Source: Prunus persica
Taxonomy: Eukaryota > Streptophyta > Magnoliopsida > Rosales > Rosaceae
Length of the DNA: 64,000 bases
Assembly (NCBI RefSeq): GCF_000346465.2
Contig: NC_034011.1
Location: 25,355,941-25,419,940, forward strand
Direction: 5' to 3'
Position numbers and translations under genes: made by a program. Under the pieces are notes generated by a model that was given only the letters and a program-made list of their open reading frames with translations, did no database searches and was not told the origin of the DNA. Shown here piece after piece: positions 55,499 to 64,000 of this stretch. How positions within the stretch are numbered: position 1 is the stretch's first letter; the number at the start of each line of letters is the position of its first letter.

Positions 55499-58400
55499 AC
55501 CTTCTCATTGTTCACATTCACACATGCACAAACACTGAAAAGATGCAGAAAAAGCTAATCACAATCTTTGGATTTTGTTGTGGATGGCCTCATGCAGAAC
55601 GGAATGCTAGCGTTTGTGTACTTAGCTTTGGCCTCATGGGTTGCTTGCTTCTTAGGTACGTAATCGATTTAACTACATAAACATGAACATGGTTTTCTTT
55701 TGTTCTGTTTTTGCAACAACTGATATATACAAATCAAGTTCAGACCGAATAGTGTTCTCAGTGTAATTTGTTATTTTAGAGGGATATTGTTGGACACGAA
55801 CAGCAGAAAGACAAGCTGCAAGAATGAGAAGCAGGTATTTGAAAGCAGTGTTAAGGCAAGACTTGGGCTACTTTGATTTACATGAAACCAGCACCTCGGA
55901 GGTCGTCACTAGTATCTCAAATGATATTCAGATCATTCAAGATGTTCTCAGTGAAAAGGTTTCTACATTCAAGTCAATTTTCCTAATTCCTATTAAGCTA
56001 CAACATAACAGAAACATTATTTTGTCCCAGCTCCTTTTTTCATATAATGAATTTGAATGATCAGGTGCCAGATTTTGTAAGCAAAGTGTCTACGTTCGTT
56101 GCGGGTTACACGGTAGCATTTTTCATAGTGTGGGAACTGGCTATGTTGGGGCTCCCATTTTCCTTGCTTCTGGTAGTTCCTGGTTGGATTTGTGGAAGAA
56201 CTTTAACAGAACTAGCAAAAAAGAGAAGAGAAGAGTGCATTAAAGCTGGGACAATAGCAGAGCAGGCAATATCTTCCATTAGGACTGTTTATGCATTTGT
56301 TGGAGAGAACAATACCATTCAAAAATTCTCTGCAGCTCTACATGGAACTATTAAGTTGGGGTTGAGGCAAGGCTTGGTTAAAGGCTTGGCCATTGGTAGC
56401 TCTGGCACTATCTTTTCCATTTGGGCTGTCATGTCTTACTCTGGTAGCAGAATGATTATATACCACGGCGCGCTCGGAGGAAATGTTTTAGCAGTTGGCG
56501 TCTCAATAGTCAATGGGGGATTGTAAGCAATAACTTCTTCTCAATTCTACTTTATAAATGGAATTTTATGTGATCTTAAAAAGAAATTGTAAATAAAAAA
56601 AATTAATTAATTAAAATGATGGGTTAACTTCCTCTGTTCTTTGAGAAACAGGGCAATGGGTTCTGCTTTATCAAATCTCAAGTACATAACTGAAGCATGT
56701 TCAGCTGGCGAGCGTATTATGGAAGTTACAAAACTAGTTCCCCAGATTGATTCAGACAACATGGGAGGCAAAATTCTGGAAAATTTTTCAAGTGAAGTTG
56801 AATTTAAACAGGTCAAGTTTGCCTACCCATCAAGGCCTGATGGCATCATACTAAACAACTTTTGCCTAAACATACCAGCAGGAAAGACAGTTGCTTTGGT
56901 AGGTCCTAGTGGCTCAGGAAAATCCACAGTGATTTCACTGTTGCAAAGGTTTTATGACCCTCTTGAGGGAGAGATTTCTCTAGATGGGATTGCCATTGAT
57001 AAGCTGCAGCTCAAGTGGCTAAGATCACAAATGGCAGCAGTAAGCCAAGAGCCTTCTCTGTTCTCAACCACCATTAAGGAGAATATACTCTTTGGCAAGG
57101 AAGATGGTACAAGTGAGGAAGTAATTGAGGCTGCCAAAGCTAGCAATGCTCATAATTTCATATCTCAGCTGCCTCAAGGATATGATACCCAGGTTAATTT
57201 TCATTCCCTTTCCCTACTAGCAATTAGTAGAACAACAATTTATCACAGTAAAAATAAATTGGCAAATCGTTAGGCCACTTGGTCAAGATAGTGAGTCCGC
57301 TCGACTATTGCTAGTATAAATAAATATATTGGTAAATCCATAAGATATTGCTTAAATAAATAGTAGCAAATCAAATCCAACAGGTTGGTGAGAGGGGCAT
57401 TCAAGTGTCAGGAGGACAGAAGCAGAGGATTGCCATCGCAAGAGCATTAGTTGGAAAACCCAAGATCCTTCTTCTTGATGAGGCCACCAGCGCATTAGAC
57501 TCTGAGTCAGAGAGGCTTGTTCAAGAGGCTCTCTACAAGGCAGCCATGGGCAGAACAACCATAGTCATCGCACACCGCCTGTCCACCATTCGAAACGCCG
57601 ACGTTATTGCCGTCATGCAAAATGGTAGCGTCACAGAAACTGGCTCACACGACGAGCTAATACAAAACCAAAATGGGCTTTACGCATCATTTGTCCGTCT
57701 CCAACAAATTCCAAAAGAAACTTCAGAAGATCAATGTCACTGCAACAACAGTATAAATAGTCCCGCTCTTCCATCATCTGCGAGCCAATTGAATTCGACC
57801 CCCCAGGACGCTGGATTGGACTGTACTGCTGCTACTGCTAAAGAAAATCCAAACAACATGATCAAACCCAGAGCTTCATTGTGGAGATTGATGTCTATGA
57901 GTCTTCCAGAATGGAAGCAAGCGATTTTAGGGTGTTTGAGTGCTGTTCTTTTCGGAGCGGTTCAGCCGGTGTACGGATTCGTCATGGGGACCACGATATC
58001 AGTGTTTTTCTTGACAAATCATGATGAGATGGAAGAGAAAATAAGGACTTTTGCGTTGTGTTTTTTTGGGCTCTCCGTTTTCTCAATGCTGATTAATATC
58101 ATCCAGCATTACAACTTCGCTTACATGGGAGAGCTCTTGACCAATCGGATTAGGGAGATGCTGCTTTCAAAGATATTCACTTTTGAAGTTGAATGGTTCG
58201 AGCACCGACAAAACTCCAGCGGTGCCATTTGCTCTAGGCTCACCAAAGAAGCTGAAATGGTAGGTCTAATTATTTCAACATTATTGGTAAAACATTTGGT
58301 CATTGATTGGTACCCGATATCAATTTACAATACTTCATACATTGTTGATGAAGGAAATATTAAAGTGCTCGATACCAAACAATCTTTTTTTTATTAAAAT

Positions 58401-59897
58401 CTAACACAAGCAAAGTTTAGCTTCTTAAAATTAGTCAACGGGCGTCTAATCCTGGTGAAAAAAAGTTGTAACTTATCGCTTGTAAACCAAATGGGATTTT
58501 GACAATGCTCTTATTATTGGCAGGTGAGATCCTTAGTGGGTGATAGAATGGGTCTCCTTATACAAACCATCTCAGGCGTCGCCATAGCATGGACAATGGG
58601 GCTAATAATAGCATGGAGACTTGCCGTGGTCATTATTGCCGTCCAACCCATAGTCATTGCCAGCCTGTATGCAAAGCGAGTCCTACTCAAAACAACGTCC
58701 ACAAAAGCCATTAAAGCCCAAGAGGAAAGTTGCAAGCTTGCTGCCGAGGCAGTCTCCAACATCCGCACCATCACTGCCTTCTCAGCCCAGAACACAATTC
58801 TGAAGATGCTAGAAAAGGCCCAAGAAGGCCCACGTAGAGAGAGCATGAGACAGTCGTGGGTCGCGGGTATTGGGCTCGGGTTTGCCCAGTGCATCACAAT
58901 TCTCAATTGGGGTGTCAGCTTTTTGTGGGGAGGCATGCTTGTCAACAAGGGCCATGTCACAGCAAGAGCAGTCTTTGAAACCATCACAATTTTGGTCACC
59001 ACCGGCCGAACCATAGCCGATGCTGGAAGTATGACATCAGACCTTGCCATGGGTTTGTATGCAATCGGGTCCATTTATAGTATCTTGGACCGGACCACAA
59101 AAATGGAGCCCCAAGTTCCTCAAGAGAAGCAAGTAGAAAACATAACGGGTCAAATTCAATTTCGTGACGTGGATTTTGCATACCCAACTAGACCCAATGC
59201 GTTGATCTTCCAACGCTTTTCGACTGAGATGGAAGCAGGAAAATCTACGGCGTTGGTGGGACAAAGTGGGTCAGGCAAATCGACCATCATCGGATTAATT
59301 GAGAGATTCTACGATCCAATCAAAGGAGTGGTGGAAATGGACGGCCGAGATTTAAAGACGTACAACCTTAGATCGTTGCGGAAACACATGGCGTTAGTCA
59401 GCCAAGAGCCAACGTTATTTGGTGGGACCATAAGAGAGAACATTGTATATGGAGCGTCCGATGAGACGGACGAGACGGAGATCGCGGAGGCCGCAAAGGC
59501 AGCGAACGCTCACGATTTTATCAGCGGATTAAAGGACGGATACGACACGTCGTGTGGGGATAAAGGGGTGCAGCTATCTGGGGGTCAAAAGCAACGGATA
59601 GCAATAGCCAGGGCAATACTAAGAAACCCAGCGGTGTTGCTATTGGACGAGGCCACCAGCGCGCTCGATAGCCAGTCGGAGAAGGCGATGCAAGAAGCGC
59701 TGGAGCGGTTGAGGTTGGGGAGGACTAGCGTAGTGGTGGCCCACAGGTTAAGTACCGTACATAACTGTGATCTTATTGTTGTGATTGAAAAAGGAAAGGT
59801 GGTGGAGAAAGGGACCCACTCTTCCCTGCTGGCTAAGGGGCCCGCAGGTGCTTATTACTCCTTGGTCAATCAGCCTGGTCCAAAGACACAGCCTTAG
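55195..59897 (+). CDS. ABCB15-type (MDR/P-glycoprotein) ABC transporter
   Basis: Seven exons (55195-55452, 55598-55655, 55780-55958, 56065-56522, 56652-57192, 57384-58259, 58524-59897) give 1247 aa, normal for full-size plant ABCB proteins. The layout is TMD-NBD-TMD-NBD. NBD1 has Walker A GPSGSGKS near residue 402, signature VSGGQKQR near 504 and Walker [10 protein letters not shown] near 526. NBD2 has GQSGSGKS near 1036, LSGGQKQR near 1141 and VLLLDEATS near 1161. The N-terminus ([24 protein letters not shown]) is the ABCB15-22 clade type. By family knowledge these are plasma-membrane exporters; ABCB15 has been linked to auxin transport, but substrates are mostly unknown. Intron 1 begins with a long (CT)n run. 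The ATG at 55195 is the first in frame. No frame damage is seen. Confidence 0.94.
55456..55497 (+). repeat. (CT)n microsatellite at the start of ABCB intron 1
   Basis: CT run of 42 bp beginning three bases after the GT donor at 55453, inside the intron. Confidence 0.95.
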
Positions 59898-60041
59898 TTG
59901 ACTAACAAAAGTTGTGCTTAACAATATTTTCAGAACCGTTGGTTGTAATCTTTATTAATTAATAAAATGAATATATAAAGGCACAGTTTTTAACTATAAA
60001 GAAAAAATGAAAATAAGATGTGTTAGCATTCACTCTCAGTG

Positions 60042-61304
60042 TCAATCATAGTCGGAGCGGTTCATTTCTTCAGACAAACGGCGATGTTTGGTCATTAATT
60101 GTGTCTGTGCCTTCTTGAGAACAGAGTTTCTCCAAATCTTTTGTTTCTTTCGATCTTCCTTTGTTAATTTTTCAGGGTCTCTTTCTTCAGGTAAAAAGAA
60201 AGAGACACTGATTTTATCAGTGGTGGACACATACAATTCTCGGCCTGAATTTATAATTCGATGTGGATTGAACTCGAACAGATTCTGTAATTTTTCATTT
60301 TCCTTCACTTGTAGTTCGAACCCTTCAGCTAAAAAACCCTTCAAAAACTGTAACTGGATCTTCTGATACCATGATGACAGCTTTAGATCTTTTCCATTGA
60401 CTGTCAATGATGTTCCCGGGCATTGAAAATTCCCAAAATATTTCACAACTTCGCGGATGTCGTTTGCAACGATACTCTCCCTCAGTAATTGTTGCATATG
60501 TGAATAGCTACGTTCCTTTCCTTCTCCCCAGAACTTTTCCAAACTACCGGTTTCGAAAATCAAAGCTAGTGCTTCACTAGCAGCCACACGGACTAATTTA
60601 TCATCATGCTTTAACAACAGGGTTGAGAAGTAATCAATGGCTCCATTCCAGTTGTTGTGTCTGAGTCTCCATCCTTCCACGCTCGTAAGTAGAAACAACC
60701 AAGCATTTATTGCAGCAACTAGGACCGCCGCCGAATGCTTTTCTTCATTTGCATCAGATTGATCAGCGTGAATGAACTTCCATATAATTTGCATTGCATT
60801 TTGAATATCCTCTGAGTTGGTTGCACCAAAAAAAGCCACAATGCCCAAACAGTCTAATACCTTCACTGCCGTGGTTCCAGATTTCGGAGCTTTAGAAAGA
60901 ACCGGAAGCAACTCCCTGTACACTTCAGACACTTTATCCTCATAGCCAACGATCATGGCAAGCAACCCTACGAGATGAAGTGATAGCTGCTTCTCCTTGG
61001 AGGAACCCTTTTTGAAGGAATTCAAGCCCCTGTATAGAAAACTTGCGAAATTATTTTCTAGAAAGTCATGCTCTAATCTGCTATTTAACACCCCAATTAT
61101 TGAAGCGAGTGCCTCCTCTCGGTCGGATCCTCTTCTCTCGTACAACCCTTCTAAGTAACTGTAAATTGTCTTCGGTGCCGATGGCCGAGGCAGTTGGACA
61201 GAGCTGTCAGCGCCACCATCAGCAACATGTCTTCTTCTACAAGCTCTTCTTTCGCTGCGCCTTCGGGAGCTTGAAGGCGGGGGAGGTTTGTCTCTTCTCG
61301 TCAT
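60042..61304 (-). CDS. IFRD family protein (SAT32-like), intronless
   Basis: Single exon, 420 aa. After a basic Ser/Arg-rich N-terminus (RRDKPPPPSSSRRRSERR) comes an armadillo-like helical IFRD domain from about residue 45 to 330 (YSYLEGLYERRGSDREEALA, VAASEALALIFETGSLEKFW). The IFRD C-terminal region starts near 370 (FFLPEERDPEKLTKEDRKKQ). This matches interferon-related developmental regulator proteins; the Arabidopsis member is SAT32 (At1g27760), linked to salt tolerance. They are thought to act as transcriptional co-regulators. I believe plant SAT32 genes contain introns, so an intronless copy may be a retrocopy, though I see no poly(A) remnant. The stop codon lies 144 bp from the ABCB stop in a tail-to-tail arrangement. 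Confidence 0.88.
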   Translation of the reverse strand: MTRRDKPPPPSSSRRRSERRACRRRHVADGGADSSVQLPRPSAPKTIYSYLEGLYERRGSDREEALASIIGVLNSRLEHDFLENNFASFLYRGLNSFKKGSSKEKQLSLHLVGLLAMIVGYEDKVSEVYRELLPVLSKAPKSGTTAVKVLDCLGIVAFFGATNSEDIQNAMQIIWKFIHADQSDANEEKHSAAVLVAAINAWLFLLTSVEGWRLRHNNWNGAIDYFSTLLLKHDDKLVRVAASEALALIFETGSLEKFWGEGKERSYSHMQQLLRESIVANDIREVVKYFGNFQCPGTSLTVNGKDLKLSSWYQKIQLQFLKGFLAEGFELQVKENEKLQNLFEFNPHRIINSGRELYVSTTDKISVSFFLPEERDPEKLTKEDRKKQKIWRNSVLKKAQTQLMTKHRRLSEEMNRSDYD

Positions 61305-61803
61305 GTTGGAATGTTAATGTGGTGGGTTGTGAATGTTAATGTTCTGAAATATAAATAGGGTTTGCTTTGGGATTCCTAGTCAGATTGGGACTACTAACAA
61401 CACACAATCTGAGTTTAACAAGTAAGTGAAGCCCGGCAAAACTAGGACCATATGATGGGCCAGTCTTGAGTGAAATGAGACTTATTGCATTAAAAGATCC
61501 CGCCCAACAATAAGCAGCGCTACCCATTAACACAGCATTAGCCCATTGGAAAATCATTTTGAAAAAAGTTTTTTTTCGACCTTTTTTTGTTTCAAGCATT
61601 GGGAAGGGAAAAATCAAACTAAGACCTCGAGTAAGTGCGTAAATATCTTAATTATCTGAGCTACAAAACTCTTACGGGATTTTTTTTTATTAATTATTTT
61701 TTTGTATAAGTACGTTGGATTTATGATCTAAATAAACGATTGTTCTTTGGTATGTTAGTTAGATATGGTCATATTGATGTGTTGTTTTCTTTTTGTGTCT
61801 AAA
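61305..61803. other. 5' flank of the IFRD gene
   Basis: About 500 bp with promoter and 5' leader of the minus-strand IFRD gene. GGGCCA and AGGACCATATG-like motifs occur near 61440-61460. No coding region is seen. Confidence 0.5.
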
Positions 61804-62632
61804 ACTAGCCCCTCCCTCACGTGTGTGTCAATTGTTGTTTTTTTTTTCTTTAGAATTAAAAATAGATAAAATAGGCAGTTAGTTATGTTCTATAAAATAA
61901 GGACCATTGTTTGATTTTGTTTTTAATTTTAATTTTTTTAATATGAAAAATCTAAATTAACTATATTATCCTCAAGTAATTAATTCATTTTAATTTTTAA
62001 TATTTGTATTAACCTAAGGTATTTTCTGGTATTTTGAATGTTTCATCATTCTCTGCCTTTTACTTTATATATACTAGCCTCTCTGCACGCGCTTCCGCGC
62101 TTCCGAGAGGTTTTTTTAAAAAAATAAGTAAATTTATTTTAGAATTAAAAAAGATAATGGGTAGTTATGTTCCATAAAAATAGGATCCATTATCTGCCTT
62201 TTCTTTTTCTTTTAATTTTTTTAAATATGAAAAAGTGTGAATTTACCATATTATCCTCATTTAATTAATAATTTGAATTCTTAATGTTTGCATTAACCAA
62301 GGACATTTTCTGGTATTTTGAATGTTTCATCATTCTCTGCCTTTTACTTTATATATACTAGCCCCTTGGCACACGCTCACGCATGTGCCAATTGGTTTTA
62401 TTTTTTATTTTATTTTTAGAATTAAGAAAAGATAATATGGGTAGTTATGTTCCATAAAAATAGAACCTATTATCTATTTTTAATTCAATTTTTTTTAATA
62501 TGAAAAAATATGAATTTACCATATTATCCTCATTTAATTAATAATTTTAATTCTTAATGTTTGAATTAACCAAGGGCATTTTCTGGTATTTTGAATGTTT
62601 CACCATTCTCTGTCTTTTGCTTTATATATATA
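61804..62632 (+). repeat. Three tandem units of a ~280-bp AT-rich repeat
   Basis: Units at about 61804-62072, 62073-62357 and 62358-62632 each begin ACTAGCC, the first two followed within a few bases by a GC-rich head (CACGTGTGTGTC, GCACGCGCTTCC). They share TTTTAGAATTAA, GTTMYATAAAAATA-like and CATATTATCCTCA blocks and end TGGTATTTTGAATGTTTCAY then CATTCTCTGYCTTT and TATATATA. A further copy in reverse orientation is at 54067-54377. No coding capacity. Helitron or MITE identity is unresolved. Confidence 0.8.
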
Positions 62633-62943
62633 GATAAATGGTTTAACTCAAATCGGCCTAACTGTTATATTATAAGACATTATTCTTGTCGCAAGAGAAT
62701 TTATTTTCTAAGCAAAAACTAATGGAGATATATTTTTACAAAATAGCTTCTTCCGATAAACTTGGTTCTCCTGGTTGAAGCTATAATTACTTTTAATTTG
62801 AGGAATTCCAAGTCATTTACGAAAACTCCTACAGTCCATTATCATTTGGAGGAACAGGCAGTGCAATCTCTGGGGATAAAGGCTGGTGGTGAAGTGTGAG
62901 AGGCAAAGGTCTTCAATTATTTGATAAGATGGGCTATTATTTT

Positions 62944-63628
62944 TAGAGCATTCACAATGGGAGGGTGTATTTTTAAGGGTGTAAAGTCACTTTTACATCC
63001 CTTTTACACCTCCGGGGATTGTAAATGTGATTTTTGCTCTAGTGGAGAAGATGTAAATCTAAAGATGTATAATTAATTTCTTTCACCTTTTTTGCTGTAG
63101 GTTCCACTTTTGTTCACATTTTTTCATGTAGGTCTCACCTGCAAGAGATGTAAAAAAAAATGTATATGTGCATTTCATGGTGGTGATGCAAATTTACACT
63201 CGTTTACACCTCTCCATTGCGGGTGATTCCGATCACAAATGGTGTATATTTAACATACACCTCATTATACACTCTCATACTGTGGATGCTCTTAGAATCT
63301 TGGAGCATCCACACTAGGGGGTGTATTGTTGGGGGTGTAAAGCCACTTTTATATTCCCTTTACACCTCCATGGAGTGTAAATACGTTTTTTGCTCTAATG
63401 AAAAACGATGTAAATCTAAGATGTATAATTTTTCCTCTCTTTTCTCGGGTGTGTCCCGCTTGCAAAAGATGTAAAAATAGATGCAAATGTGCATTTTATT
63501 TTACATCTCCATGGTGGTGATGTATGTTTACAACCATTTACATCTCCCCATTGGAGATGATTCCGGTGACAAAGAGTGTATATTTAACATACACCCCCTT
63601 ATACACTCTCTCATTATGGATGCTCTTA
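62944..63628. mobile_element. Tandem pair of MITEs
   Basis: Copies at 62944-63295 and 63302-63628 share the same internal order (GGGTGTAAAG, CTTTTACAYCCC-like, GATGTAAATCTA, GATGTATAATT, CATACACC). Each starts AGAGCATTCACA- or GGAGCATCCACA-like and ends in the complement of AAGAGCATCCA, so each is bounded by inverted repeats. They are non-coding and six bases apart. Confidence 0.78.
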
Positions 63629-64000
63629 GTTCGGCGTGAATATTTGACTATAAATAAGAGATAATTATTACCATTAGGGAAATGGCTTAAGTCACTTTGG
63701 ACATCACCAGACACACCCTATGATATGTTCCCCTGTAAACAATAAATAATAAACAATAAACATCTGTGTGCGCTTCTGTTTTGATCCAAGTGATATTAAG
63801 AAAAAAGATAATCGAATTTAGGATCTCGAATGCAGGAATAAAACTCCTTGCATGTGCGTTTTTCTTTAGATGTGCTTGCTTCGTTTGAAAACCAATTAAT
63901 TTACCACTCTATCTCTATCTCTATCTGTATCTATCCTATATGTGTGTGTCTATGTGACTAGACCACCACCTATATATGACTATATATGATTTGTAAATAA
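63629..64000. other. Right edge of the window, no feature
   Basis: AT-rich DNA with a short CTATCT/TATCTG simple repeat near 63907-63940. No gene is seen. Confidence 0.5.

Noticed and set aside
1..64000. tRNA, rRNA, snoRNA and CRISPR features
   Set aside because: No cloverleaf with A/B boxes, rRNA core or regularly spaced repeats was recognised by eye; a tRNAscan-SE or Infernal run would be decisive.

Overview
This is plant nuclear DNA, almost certainly from a woody eudicot. Genes have many short exons with GT/AG introns, intergenic DNA is AT-rich and full of MITE-like repeats and (CT)n/(GA)n microsatellites, and one intact Ty1/Copia element is present. Gene content and repeat style suggest Rosaceae (possibly Prunus), but that is an inference from general appearance. 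No prokaryotic, viral, CRISPR or structural RNA gene was recognised.

Layout, left to right: D6PK-like AGCVIII kinase (+, 1.6-3.6 kb); sn-2 glycerol-3-phosphate acyltransferase (+, 5.9-7.4); prolyl 4-hydroxylase with ShKT tail (+, 8.1-10.8); TDF1/MYB35-type R2R3-MYB (+, 11.8-13.5); small MASS-like MAPK-substrate protein (+, 14.0-14.3); EDR2-C/DUF1336 protein (-, 15.0-17.6); plastid RsmD-like rRNA methyltransferase (+, 18.3-20.8); CLE25-type peptide precursor (+, 24.4); BIR2-like LRR receptor pseudokinase (-, 28.7-30.5); a coiled-coil gene whose exon is split by a 4.87-kb Copia retrotransposon (+, 32.5-40.4); a DUF4408/DUF761-like membrane protein (+, 42.0-42.5); an inositol polyphosphate 5-phosphatase with frameshifts (+, 44.3-46.9); a small coiled-coil protein (-, 47.9-49.7); an ABCB15-type transporter (+, 55.2-59.9); an intronless IFRD/SAT32-like gene (-, 60.0-61.3); then a repeat-rich end.

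The genes do not form an operon or pathway, but the order matches, from memory, Arabidopsis chromosome 3 around At3g28345-At3g28490 (ABCB15 cluster, BIR2, CLE25, RsmD-like, TDF1, P4Hs), so the window looks like a conserved microsyntenic block interspersed with other genes.

The most notable structures are: (1) the Copia insertion, with identical 200-bp LTRs, a 5-bp target duplication and an uninterrupted gag-pol frame, sitting inside a host exon; (2) a diverged segmental duplication (49.56-51.73 and 53.40-54.93 kb) carrying a dead copy of exon 1 of the small coiled-coil gene, where each copy serves as the empty site for transposons in the other; (3) three closely spaced one-base losses in the 5-phosphatase gene; (4) a four-member family of about 280-bp repeats, three of them in tandem. 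Exon joins were worked out by hand from GT/AG signals and reading-frame continuity; no transcript data were available.
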